Shown: positions 7,621 through 15,642 of the stretch, one piece after another | Position numbering within the stretch: the stretch's first letter is position 1 | Layout: each line of letters opens with the position of its first letter | From: JBLNDG01 sp050261415 | GTDB lineage: Bacteria > Bacillota > Clostridia > Lutisporales > Lutisporaceae | NCBI GenBank assembly: GCA_050261415.1 | Contig: JBLNDG010000039.1 | Span: 1-34,741, forward strand | Direction of reading: 5' to 3' | DNA: 34,741 nt | Notes under the pieces: model-generated | What the model was told of the DNA's origin: nothing | The model's database searches: none | Seen by the model: only the letters and a program-made list of their open reading frames with translations | Translations under genes and position numbers: made by a program

Positions 7621-8940
7621 ATGAAACCTGCTCCATTTAATTTATTATTAGAAACGGCAAACCGTGATAATATATTGATACTCACAACAAGATGCAGCAC
7701 TTCCTGCATCTTTTGCAGTCATAGGCAAAATCCCGCAGAGGTAGAGGCATACTATGTAGATAAGCTTACAAGGGACGAAATAAACACTCTTATAGAATTC
7801 CTGGACGGAAACAGAAAAATAGTAATCGGCGAATCGGCAACCCGGATATGTGAGGGGGAACCTTTCCTGAGTGAAGGTATAATCGAAACCTTGGAGCGGG
7901 TAAGGGCCAAGTATAATACTGCTCCTATTCAGATTACTACAAGCGGAAGCAACCTGGATAGAACCATATTGTCTGCGCTGCAGCGGATCGGAGGGGTAGA
8001 ACTGAATATATCCCTGAACAGCAGTAGTATAGAAGGCAGAAAGGCACTTTACAACAACGATTCCCATTCCGGTGCTTTGGATGCGGTAAGAAGCATGAAG
8101 GAGTACGGTATGACTTTTAGCGGCAGTATAGTCGCTATGCCTCATGTTGTCGGTTGGGACGATATGGAGAGTACCGTATTGTTCCTCAGTGAGAACGGTG
8201 CCTCTTCAATAAGGATATTTATGCCCGGCTATACAAGGTTTTCTAATTCTGTATTGCCTCCGCCGGATATAAGAGAAAAACTTGTGCAGTTTACAGAAAA
8301 GATGAGAGCTGCGCTTGAAGTTCCAATTATACTTGAACCTCCGGAAATACATAGTCTGGAAGCTGTGGTTCTTGGAACGCTGAAAAATTCACCTGCACGG
8401 GAGTCGGGCATAAGAACAGGGGATACTGTTCTGACGGTCAATGGGATATCTGTACTTTCAAGGGTTGATGCCTACTACAAGCTGTTCGAGCTGGAAAATC
8501 CGGTACTTGATATTCTGAGAGACGGCAACAAGGTAACTAAAGCAATAAAAAAGCAAAGGAAGGCTTCTTCTGGAGCTGTATTCAACTATGATATCCACCC
8601 CGGCACCATCTCCGATATAGAGCGGGCACTACGGAGAAATGCGAAAAGGGAATGCCTGATACTGACCTCGGAGCTTGCTTTTAATACATTGTCAAGCTGT
8701 ATACAGGAAAGCGGCAATTTTAAGATTGAACCGGTGAAGAATGGTTTCTTTGGTGGTAATATAATGTGTGCAGGGCTTCTCACCATAAAAGACCTTAAGA
8801 GCCACCTTGAAAAGAGACACGAATTGCCGGAGGTGCTGCTGCTGCCGTCAATAATTTTTGACATATCCGGTAGGGATCTTCTGGGGGAACATTTTAAAAC
8901 ACTTGAAGACAGCCTTGGGGTTAAAGTTGAGATAATTTAA
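7621..8940 (+). CDS. Radical SAM protein with PDZ and DUF512-like domains
   Basis: A 439-residue protein. A radical SAM cluster motif C-x3-C-x2-C (CSTSCIFC) lies at about residues 25-32, followed by a TIM-barrel-like region to about residue 235. Residues about 240-310 look like a PDZ domain (LKNSPARESGIRTGDTVLTV). The C-terminus (LTSELAFNTL, KNGFFGGNIMCAGLLTIKDL, LLLPSIIF) resembles DUF512. Known DUF512 proteins have PDZ first, then the radical SAM-like core; here the PDZ lies between the core and DUF512. It starts 21 bases after tsaD with GGAGA upstream and is probably co-transcribed. Substrate unknown. Confidence 0.75.
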   Translation: MKPAPFNLLLETANRDNILILTTRCSTSCIFCSHRQNPAEVEAYYVDKLTRDEINTLIEFLDGNRKIVIGESATRICEGEPFLSEGIIETLERVRAKYNTAPIQITTSGSNLDRTILSALQRIGGVELNISLNSSSIEGRKALYNNDSHSGALDAVRSMKEYGMTFSGSIVAMPHVVGWDDMESTVLFLSENGASSIRIFMPGYTRFSNSVLPPPDIREKLVQFTEKMRAALEVPIILEPPEIHSLEAVVLGTLKNSPARESGIRTGDTVLTVNGISVLSRVDAYYKLFELENPVLDILRDGNKVTKAIKKQRKASSGAVFNYDIHPGTISDIERALRRNAKRECLILTSELAFNTLSSCIQESGNFKIEPVKNGFFGGNIMCAGLLTIKDLKSHLEKRHELPEVLLLPSIIFDISGRDLLGEHFKTLEDSLGVKVEII

Positions 8941-8952
8941 TATTTTTGAATA

Positions 8953-8983
8953 TTGCAACAAATTGTCATAAAGGTGGTATAAT
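8953..8983 (+). promoter_or_regulatory. Promoter of the isocitrate-dehydrogenase-like gene
   Basis: TTGCAA, 19 bases, then TATAAT preceded by TGG (extended -10). The gene's ATG is 41 bases downstream, with GGAGG in front of it. Confidence 0.65.
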
Positions 8984-9024
8984 GTATATAAACAGGCAGT
9001 ACAAAATTTTACGGAGGTGGAAGT

Positions 9025-10020
9025 ATGTACAGAGCTACTCTTATACCGGGTGATGGTATTGGACCTGAAGTTACAAATGCTGCGATAAAGGTTATAGAAG
9101 CCGCAGGGGTTGAAATCCAGTGGGAAAAGAGATATATGGGTCAGACTGCATTGGAAAGGTTCGGCAACCCGCTTCCCGAGGACACCATAAGATCCATTGA
9201 AAACAATAAAGTTGCGCTCAAGGGGCCTGTTACGACTCAAATGGGCGGAGGCTTCAGAAGCGTGAATCTGGGGCTAAGGCAGCAGCTCAACTTATATGCC
9301 AATATAAGACCAATCAGGTCTTTTGAAGGTGTAAGGTCCAGGTATAATAATGTGGATATTGTAATATTCAGGGAAAATACCGAGGACTTGTATACGGGAA
9401 TCGAACATATGGTAGGAAAGGATGCTGCCGAAAGTATAAAAATTATAACAAGAAGCGCATCTGAGCGGATTGCCTCCTTTGCTTTCAACTATGCGGTTAA
9501 AGAAAAGAGAAGAAAGGTAACCTGCATTCATAAGGCAAATATTATGCAGCTTACTGATGGGCTTTTCCTTTCAAGCGTAAGATATATTGCCAGCAAATAT
9601 CCTGATATTGAATATGATGAGATGACTGCGGAAAATCTTTGCATGAAGCTTGTATTGAATCCTGAGAAATTTTATATATTGGTGCTTCCAAACCTATACG
9701 GAGACCTTGTGGCAGAGTTGTGTGCAGGTCTCGTGGGAGGGCTGGGAGTAGTACCCGGAGTTAATCGGGGTGCAGAATCGGCGGTTTTTGAAGCAACACA
9801 CGGAACAGCACCGGATCTTGTAGGCAAAGGTATTGCCAATCCTACAGCATGCATACTTAGTGGAGCAATGCTGCTGAGGCATCTTGGAGAAAAAGCAGCT
9901 GCGGACAGCATACATAATTCTGTTGTCAATGTATTGCGGGAGGGCAAATATATAACGCCTGATATTGGTGGAAACGCAACTACAGATGAAATGGTCAAAG
10001 CTTTAATTGAAAAATTATAA
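9025..10020 (+). CDS. Isocitrate/isopropylmalate dehydrogenase family enzyme, probably NAD-dependent isocitrate dehydrogenase
   Basis: A 331-residue beta-decarboxylating dehydrogenase. Family features in order: LIPGDGIGPEV at the N-terminus, LKGPVTT, LNLYANIRP, IFRENTEDLYTGIE, HKANIMQLTDG, NLYGDLVAELCAGLVGGLGVVPG, and the nucleotide loop FEATHGTAPDLVGKGIANP. The short length and the ENTEDLY segment favour isocitrate over isopropylmalate. Odd point: two of the three family Asp positions that bind the metal appear to be Glu (AENLCMKLV where VDN is usual, and VAELCA where SDL is usual), while GD in NLYGD is kept. It is a single-gene unit with its own promoter and terminator. Confidence 0.85.
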   Translation: MYRATLIPGDGIGPEVTNAAIKVIEAAGVEIQWEKRYMGQTALERFGNPLPEDTIRSIENNKVALKGPVTTQMGGGFRSVNLGLRQQLNLYANIRPIRSFEGVRSRYNNVDIVIFRENTEDLYTGIEHMVGKDAAESIKIITRSASERIASFAFNYAVKEKRRKVTCIHKANIMQLTDGLFLSSVRYIASKYPDIEYDEMTAENLCMKLVLNPEKFYILVLPNLYGDLVAELCAGLVGGLGVVPGVNRGAESAVFEATHGTAPDLVGKGIANPTACILSGAMLLRHLGEKAAADSIHNSVVNVLREGKYITPDIGGNATTDEMVKALIEKL

Positions 10021-10027
10021 TTACATT

Positions 10028-10059
10028 AAAAAGATGAATGCATATGCATTCATCTTTTT
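10028..10059. terminator. Bidirectional terminator
   Basis: A perfect 32-base palindrome centred on GAATGCATATGCATTC, with A run on the left and T run on the right. It can end transcription of the dehydrogenase (plus) and of the convergent ABC-F gene (minus). Confidence 0.9.
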
Positions 10060-11972
10060 TAACTCAGAGTATCCCATTCCTCATATAATTCATCAAGGGC
10101 TGCTTTGAGCTTCTCACATTCATCATGCAGCTCCTGGCATTTCACATGGTCACTGTATACATCAGGGGTCTCAAGCAGTGCGTCTATTTCTTTAATACGG
10201 TTCTCGGCTTTCTCAATTTCAGACTCTACAGTCTCAAGCCTTTTCTGCTGTTTACGGATATTTGACTTTTCCCCCTTCTGCCTAAGCCAGTCATTTTTTA
10301 ATGCTGTCGGTTGTTCCGGAGCTTCGTTCTGCTGTTCCGTCACACTGCTGCTTTGAAGGTTTTTCTTATACAGATAGTAGGAATAGTTGCCGGGGTATTG
10401 AACGCATCCATCCTGGGTGAGATCAACTACTTTTGTCGCTACCTTGTTTAGAAAATACCTGTCATGGGAAATGAGCAATACAGTTCCTGTGTAATTTACA
10501 AGCGTGTTCTCAAGGACTTCCTTTGAAAGAATATCAAGATGGTTGGTCGGCTCATCCATCAGCAGAAAGTTGGATTCGGACAGCATAAGCTTTAGGAGTG
10601 CTATTCTACTTCTTTCTCCGCCGCTTAGCTTGCTGATCTCCTTAAATACATCCTCCCCCTGGAACAGGAACGCGGCCAGCTTTATCCTAAGCTCGGTCTG
10701 GTTCATTCTGGGGTATTCATCCCAGATTTCATCTATAATTGTTTTATTATAATCAAGATTTTCCTGTTCCTGGTCATAATAGCCTATATGCACGTTGGTT
10801 CCCAACCGTACGGAACCTGCATCAGCCCTTGTCATCCCCGTTACTATTTTCAGCAGTGTTGTCTTGCCTATACCATTAGGTCCCAAGAGCGCTACCCTAT
10901 CCCCTCTCTTGATCTCAAGGTTAACATTCCTGAAAAGCAGCTTATCGTAGGATTTGGAGAGGCCTTCTATTTTCAATACATCATTCCCGCTTTTAATACC
11001 CGGCTCAAACTTGAAATTGACACTCCTTGGCAGCGCTGCGGGCTGTTCAATCTTCTCCATTCTTTCCAGCGCCTTCTCACGGCTCTCAGCCTGGCGGATA
11101 CTCTTTTCGCGGTTGTATTGCCTGAACCTTGCTATTACTGCCTCCTGCCGTGCGATTTCCTTTTGCTGCTCAGCATAGCTCTTAGCCTGAATCTCCCTCT
11201 GCTGCTGTTTCTTCTCAACATATACGGAATAATTACCGTCATATTCCTTTAGAGTTTTATTTTCTACCTCAAAGGTCCGGTTTGTAATCATGTCAAGAAA
11301 GTATCTGTCATGGGAAACAATAAGCGCTGCACATTTCAAACTTTTCAGGTATTCTTCAAGCCACTCCACTGACTGTATATCCAGATAGTTTGTAGGTTCG
11401 TCCAGAAGGAGGATATCAAATTTCTGAAGCAGGATCTTACCCAGAGCTATCCTGGTCTTCTGGCCCCCGCTTAAGGTAGATACCTTCTTGTCATATTCCT
11501 CCGGTGAAAAACCCAGTCCTTTAAGAACTCCCTTGATCTGGCTCTGGTATCCGAAGCCGTTATTGTTCTTATATTCCTCCTGCATTCTAGCATAAGTTTT
11601 CAGCATTGACTCCATAGCTTCTTTATCTTGCGAATTCCCAAGGCTGCTTATTTTTAGCTCCAAATCCCTCATATCCTTTTCTGCCTTTATAAGGTTTTCA
11701 AAAACTGAGAGCATTTCCTCCCATATAGTATCATCTGAATCAAATATAAAATCTTGAGACATATAACTAAGGCTTATATTTTTACTCAAGTAAATTTCGC
11801 CTTCATCCTTTTCAAGATTACCGGTCAAAATTTTGAAAAGCGTAGATTTTCCCGCCCCATTGACACCGACAATTCCAACTTTATCATTTTCCTGGACAAC
11901 AAATGATACTTTTTCCAAAATCACATCTATTCCATAACTTTTTTTTATATCTTTTCCTGACAATATTATCAT
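10059..11972 (-). CDS. ABC-F family ATPase (ribosome-associated)
   Basis: A 637-residue protein with two ATP-binding domains and no membrane segment. ABC-F proteins bind the ribosomal E site and ease stalled or antibiotic-blocked translation. First domain: GVNGAGKST, LSGGQKTR, LLLDEPTNYLD; second: GPNGIGKTT, LSGGERSR, LLMDEPTNHLD. They are joined by a charged linker (about residues 240-310), and a C-terminal coiled coil rich in E and K follows (about 555-637), as in the YdiF type. The ribosome site GGAGG is eight bases before the ATG. The short leader shows no attenuator, so a housekeeping role is more likely than inducible resistance. It is divergent from rex. Confidence 0.93.
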   Translation of the reverse strand: MIILSGKDIKKSYGIDVILEKVSFVVQENDKVGIVGVNGAGKSTLFKILTGNLEKDEGEIYLSKNISLSYMSQDFIFDSDDTIWEEMLSVFENLIKAEKDMRDLELKISSLGNSQDKEAMESMLKTYARMQEEYKNNNGFGYQSQIKGVLKGLGFSPEEYDKKVSTLSGGQKTRIALGKILLQKFDILLLDEPTNYLDIQSVEWLEEYLKSLKCAALIVSHDRYFLDMITNRTFEVENKTLKEYDGNYSVYVEKKQQQREIQAKSYAEQQKEIARQEAVIARFRQYNREKSIRQAESREKALERMEKIEQPAALPRSVNFKFEPGIKSGNDVLKIEGLSKSYDKLLFRNVNLEIKRGDRVALLGPNGIGKTTLLKIVTGMTRADAGSVRLGTNVHIGYYDQEQENLDYNKTIIDEIWDEYPRMNQTELRIKLAAFLFQGEDVFKEISKLSGGERSRIALLKLMLSESNFLLMDEPTNHLDILSKEVLENTLVNYTGTVLLISHDRYFLNKVATKVVDLTQDGCVQYPGNYSYYLYKKNLQSSSVTEQQNEAPEQPTALKNDWLRQKGEKSNIRKQQKRLETVESEIEKAENRIKEIDALLETPDVYSDHVKCQELHDECEKLKAALDELYEEWDTLS

Positions 11973-12124
11973 AAGTTAACCTCCGAAAAAATGTATATTG
12001 AATATTGCTTGTAAGTTTGACAACAATAAGGATATACAAATGTTATATTAAATACAATAATTATTTTAACAAAATTTTATGGATTTTGCACATAGTGTAA
12101 GAAAATTCCAGTAAATGTAATTTC

Positions 12125-12153
12125 TTGACAAGATAAAAACAATGTAATAAAAT
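12125..12153 (+). promoter_or_regulatory. SigA-type promoter of rex
   Basis: TTGACA, 17 bases, TAAAAT. It lies in the 300-base divergent region between the ABC-F gene and rex, about 120 bases before the rex ATG. No convincing Rex operator was found in the same region. Confidence 0.75.
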
Positions 12154-12272
12154 AAAAGAAAATTGATGAAGCTCAAAGATATAGTACTATCAATAGTTAT
12201 AAATCGGCGATACATTTTCATTGCAATTAAATATTGATAATTAAAATCATAACAAAGTTAGGGGAAGATGTG

Positions 12273-12926
12273 ATGGAGAGATTTAGCAACATATCTATGG
12301 CTGTAGTGAGAAGACTGCCGAAGTATCACAGGTACTTAGGGGAGTTGCTTAACAACGAAATAAAGAGGGTATCCTCACAGGAGCTCAGCAGGATAACCGG
12401 ATTTACAGCATCCCAGATACGGCAGGATCTTAATTGCTTCGGGGGCTTTGGGCAGCAAGGTTATGGTTACAATGTGGATGAACTGTATAAGGAGATAGGC
12501 AAAATCCTTGGCTTGGAAAGGGTGTACAAAACAGTCATTGTTGGTGCGGGGAATATGGCGAGGGCTATAGCTAATTATTCTTTTTTTGAAAAGAGCGGAT
12601 TTAAAATACAGGCGATATTTGATAATAATCCGAATATTATCGGGAGTAAGATTAATGGCATTGATGTAATTGATTCTGCTGAGATGGAAAGCTTCATCAA
12701 AAAGAATGGAGTGGAAATAGGCGTCATTTGTACTCCCAAAAGCAGCGGACAGAAGGTTGCTGAGGCTCTTACAGACTGCGGAATTAAGGCAATATGGAAT
12801 TTTGCTCCTGTAGACCTTAAGGTTCCGGATGATGTAATAGTAGAAAATGTTCACTTGAGTGAAAGTTTGTTTACTATTTCCTATCTTCTTAAAGAGCAGG
12901 AAGACGTACGAAGAAAGAAAAAATAA
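12273..12926 (+). CDS. rex: Redox-sensing transcriptional repressor Rex
   Basis: Rex senses the NADH/NAD+ ratio and represses fermentation, hydrogenase and NADH-reoxidising genes in clostridia. The 217-residue product has an N-terminal winged helix (LPKYHRYLGELL, RVSSQELSRITGFTASQIRQDL) and a Rossmann domain (VIVGAGNMARAIANY) ending in the swapped helix ISYLLKEQEDVR. The ATG at 12273 is seven bases after AGGGGA; the frame opens earlier, at 12234, without a ribosome site. Likely targets in this window are the hydrogenase and formate dehydrogenase genes, but that is inference. Confidence 0.96.
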   Translation: MERFSNISMAVVRRLPKYHRYLGELLNNEIKRVSSQELSRITGFTASQIRQDLNCFGGFGQQGYGYNVDELYKEIGKILGLERVYKTVIVGAGNMARAIANYSFFEKSGFKIQAIFDNNPNIIGSKINGIDVIDSAEMESFIKKNGVEIGVICTPKSSGQKVAEALTDCGIKAIWNFAPVDLKVPDDVIVENVHLSESLFTISYLLKEQEDVRRKKK

Positions 12927-12964
12927 AAGAGGCAGAAAGAAGAAATCAGAAAGGTTTATCCAAT

Positions 12965-13004
12965 AAAAAACCCTAATGTCATTATTTACATTAGCGGTTT
13001 TTTT
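12965..13004 (+). terminator. Terminator of rex
   Basis: A run, then CTAATGT and ACATTAG around an eight-base loop, then a T run. Confidence 0.85.
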
Positions 13005-13029
13005 AGTTAAACTAATAGTCGGGTATAAT
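13002..13029 (+). promoter_or_regulatory. Probable promoter of the decarboxylase beta gene
   Basis: TTTAGT, 16 bases, TATAAT, ending 41 bases before the ATG at 13071. It follows directly on the rex terminator. The -10 is a consensus match; the -35 is moderate. Confidence 0.5.
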
Positions 13030-13070
13030 TATACTAATATACTATTAAATACATATAAGGAGTTATTAAT

Positions 13071-14171
13071 ATGGAGAGTTTATTAGTCGGACTAAAGTCA
13101 ATACAGCTGGGCAATATCATCATGTTTATAATCGGAGGCATACTTATATACTTAGCAATTGCCAAGGAATATGAGCCAGTACTGCTCCTCCCGATAGGAT
13201 TCGGTGCCATAATGGCAAATATACCTTTTGTTTTTGAATCTGAAGGGATTAAACCTCTTCAAATACTCTATGAGGCGGGCATAAAGACCGAGTTGTTTCC
13301 ACTTCTAATATTTGTCGCAGTAGGAGCGATGATAGATTTTGGCCCGCTGCTTAAGAATCCAAAGATGCTTCTATTTGGAGGAGCTGCACAATTTGGTATT
13401 TTCTTTACAATGTCTGTTGCCGCATTGATGGGGTATAGCCTCAGGGAAGCGGCTTCAATAGGTATAATCGGGGCAGCTGATGGTCCTACTTCGATATATG
13501 TTGCTACGAGGTTCGCAGAAAATCTTCTGGCTCCAATTTCCGTAGCGGCATATTCATATATGTCCCTCGTTCCGATAATACAGCCTCCTGTAATAAGAGC
13601 GCTTACAACAGTTGAGGAAAGGAAAATAAGGATGCCCTATGAGGATAATGAAGTATCCAAAAAGGTAAAAATACTGTTCCCTATAATTGTCACTGTTGTA
13701 GCAGGTATGATCGCACCGGTAAGTGTTGCCCTGGTTGGATTCCTTATGTTTGGAAATCTGTTAAGGGAATGTGGGGTAACGGAGAGATTATCAAAATCCG
13801 CACAAAATGAGCTTGCCAATCTTGTTACAATACTGCTTGGCATTACAATAGGCTCTACTATGTCGGCACAACAGTTTTTAAATGTTGATACACTGAAAAT
13901 AATAGGAATGGGGCTTATAGCATTCATATTTGATACTGCAGGCGGGGTTATATTCGCTAAATTCCTTAACCTGTTCTCAAAGAACAAAATTAATCCTATG
14001 GTTGGTGCAGCAGGCATATCTGCCTTCCCGATGTCTGCAAGGGTAATACAGAAAGAAGCTCAGAAAGCGGACCCGACGAATTTCATACTGATGCACGCAG
14101 TGAGCGCTAATGTTGCAGGACAAATAGGTTCAATAATTGCCGGTGGACTCGTACTTGCGCTGGTAAAATAG
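13071..14171 (+). CDS. Sodium ion-translocating decarboxylase beta subunit
   Basis: A 366-residue integral membrane protein of the OadB/GcdB/MmdB family. The beta subunit couples decarboxylation of a carboxybiotin carrier to Na+ export. The family core is clear: FVAVGAMIDFGPLL, GIIGAADGPTSIYVATRFA (the region with the key Asp), SYMSLVPIIQPPVIRALTT, and the C-terminal INPMVGAAGISAFPMSARV followed by HAVSANVAGQIGS. About ten hydrophobic segments. Neither a carboxyltransferase alpha subunit nor a biotin carrier is present in the window, so it must pair with subunits encoded elsewhere. The next gene looks like a reduced gamma subunit. Confidence 0.95.
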   Translation: MESLLVGLKSIQLGNIIMFIIGGILIYLAIAKEYEPVLLLPIGFGAIMANIPFVFESEGIKPLQILYEAGIKTELFPLLIFVAVGAMIDFGPLLKNPKMLLFGGAAQFGIFFTMSVAALMGYSLREAASIGIIGAADGPTSIYVATRFAENLLAPISVAAYSYMSLVPIIQPPVIRALTTVEERKIRMPYEDNEVSKKVKILFPIIVTVVAGMIAPVSVALVGFLMFGNLLRECGVTERLSKSAQNELANLVTILLGITIGSTMSAQQFLNVDTLKIIGMGLIAFIFDTAGGVIFAKFLNLFSKNKINPMVGAAGISAFPMSARVIQKEAQKADPTNFILMHAVSANVAGQIGSIIAGGLVLALVK

Positions 14172-14197
14172 AGTGATTAGGAGAGAGGTATAACAGA

Positions 14198-14329
14198 ATG
14201 AATCTGCAAGTTTTTTATGAGAGCCTAAAGGTTATGGGCTTTGGTATGTTAGGCATATTTATAGTAATTTCAGTATTTTATACTTTAATAGTATTGCTTG
14301 GTAAAGTTTTTGCTGTAAAAAGCAAATAA
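14198..14329 (+). CDS. Very small OadG-like gamma subunit (43 residues)
   Basis: MNLQVFYESLKVMGFGMLGI opens a single membrane helix that continues FIVISVFYTLIVLLGKVF and ends in a short basic tail. The N-terminal amphipathic stretch, then a G-x-G-M-x-G-type helix, is the pattern of the membrane anchor of OadG/MmdD gamma subunits. The usual cytoplasmic Pro/His-rich tail is absent. It has GGAGAGAGG upstream and starts 26 bases after the beta subunit, before a shared terminator, so it is almost certainly co-transcribed and probably steadies the beta subunit. A generic single-helix protein remains possible. Confidence 0.7.
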   Translation: MNLQVFYESLKVMGFGMLGIFIVISVFYTLIVLLGKVFAVKSK

Positions 14330-14342
14330 AATTGCCAGTGTG

Positions 14343-14377
14343 AAAGCGGCATGTACGAAAAGGTGCATGCCGTTTTT
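14343..14377 (+). terminator. Terminator of the decarboxylase unit
   Basis: CGGCATG and CATGCCG pair around a 12-base loop, followed by TTTTT. Confidence 0.85.
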
Positions 14378-14530
14378 ATTAGTGGACATTCTACCGATGT
14401 AGAACCAGTCAAAAGCGAGGAGGCTCGATGCCTTCAAGCTTTTATTAACATAAAATAAGTGTTTCAAAATATTTAAAATATGTTAGAATATTATTTATAT
14501 AGTAGCTATATGTTTCGCACTAATGTGCGC

Positions 14531-14608
14531 GGCAATAGGCAATAGGCAATAGGATTTCAGGGGTGGGCTTCGAAGTCTGGCTTAACCCAGCGCCCATAGC
14601 CCATAGCC
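14531..14608 (+). repeat. Heptamer repeat element with palindromic centre
   Basis: Three copies of GGCAATA (14531-14553), then TTCGAAG in the middle, then two copies of GCCCATA (14592-14608). The two arms can pair as an imperfect hairpin, with mismatches recurring every seven bases. Partial copies lie at 1421 (inverted) and 17253. It ends about 35 bases before the GGAGGGCGGG ribosome site of the next gene. The stretch from 14381 to 14530 before it has no gene; it contains only a small hairpin (TTCTAC / GTAGAA near 14390) and AT-rich sequence. Confidence 0.7.
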
Positions 14609-14657
14609 TGATGAATGCGATGCATTCAATCTTATCCGGATATGGAGGGCGGGAACC

Positions 14658-15464
14658 ATGAAGATTTATGCTCTTATAGGTCAGAGCGGCACGGGTAAAA
14701 GCTATAAGGCATTTATGGTAGCAAGAGATAGGGATATTGAATATATAATCGATGACGGACTGCTGATTGGCGGAACCAGGATTATTGCAGGGCAATCGGC
14801 AAAAAGGGAAAAAACAAGGCTTGCGTCTGTGAGAAGGGCACTATTCAGTGACCCGGACCACAGGGAGAAGGTTAAAAACGCGCTGGAGGAAATAAAGCCT
14901 GAGAAGCTTCTGATGCTTGGTACATCACTGAAAATGATAAATGAGATAAGAGAAGTGCTTCAGCTGCCGGAGCTATTCGAAATAATAAATATTGAAGACG
15001 TATCTACAAATAAGGAAATAGAGCTGGCTCAAAAATCAAGGCGTGAGGACGGCAAGCACGTAATACCTGTACCTACTTTTGAGGTTAAGAAGGATTTTTC
15101 GGGATATTTTATTGATTCTTTAAAGATATTCAGTAAAAAGGACAGATTTGCAGACATAGTGGAAAAAACAATTATAAGACCGACCTTCAGTTATCTTGGA
15201 AAATATGAGCTGTCAAAGACTGCCCTTGTTCAGATGATAAACATATGCCTTTCAAAGGTTGAAAGGGTAAATAAGATTATGAGGCTCAAAATCGAGAACA
15301 AGACAAACGGTATTACTATTGACCTTGATTTGTCAGTGAAGCTTATCACCAGACTTGACTATATGGCTGTCGAGGTTCAGAAGAGGATTGTAGAAGACAT
15401 AGAGTTCATGACAGGACTGAACGTATTAAGTGTAAATGTGACGGTAAAAAATATAACTACGTAG
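14658..15464 (+). CDS. P-loop NTPase fused to an Asp23/Gls24-type domain
   Basis: A 268-residue cytoplasmic protein. The N-terminus has a P-loop, IGQSGTGKS (about residues 7-15), and a nucleotide-kinase-like region to about 165. The C-terminus (about 170-268) resembles the Asp23/Gls24 (DUF322) family: SYLGKYELSKTALVQMIN, then NKTNGITIDLDLSVK and VEDIEFMTGLNVLSVNVTV. Asp23 proteins usually stand alone and bind the membrane or accumulate under alkaline or envelope stress. The role of the fused NTPase is unknown. There is a strong GGAGGGCGGG before the ATG. It is probably a single-gene unit flanked by repeats. Confidence 0.75.
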   Translation: MKIYALIGQSGTGKSYKAFMVARDRDIEYIIDDGLLIGGTRIIAGQSAKREKTRLASVRRALFSDPDHREKVKNALEEIKPEKLLMLGTSLKMINEIREVLQLPELFEIINIEDVSTNKEIELAQKSRREDGKHVIPVPTFEVKKDFSGYFIDSLKIFSKKDRFADIVEKTIIRPTFSYLGKYELSKTALVQMINICLSKVERVNKIMRLKIENKTNGITIDLDLSVKLITRLDYMAVEVQKRIVEDIEFMTGLNVLSVNVTVKNITT

Positions 15465-15478
15465 AAGAAAGAGAAGAA

Positions 15479-15582
15479 ACGGATAACACGGAGTTCACGG
15501 ATATCCCACAAAATTACACGGTGCTATTATATTTACTCAGTCGTGTTTTCGGCGGATTTCAGTGTGTTCAGTGTTACACGGC
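15479..15582 (+). repeat. Degenerate CACGG/CAGTGTT intergenic repeat, copy A
   Basis: A tract of short related units (ACACGG, TTCACGG, TTACACGG) followed by TTCAGTGTGTTCAGTGTTA. A second copy lies in inverse orientation at 30619-30720. It fills the gap between the P-loop/Asp23 gene and the glycosylase. A frame running through it from 15562 is not taken as coding. Confidence 0.55.
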
Positions 15583-15642
15583 GCTTTTTGTCTTACTAAA
15601 TTTATTTTTTGTAAATTAACTTTATCGAATGGGGATAGTGAA

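Noticed and set aside
14531..14608. CRISPR array
   Set aside because: The repeat unit is seven bases with no spacers, and no cas genes are present.
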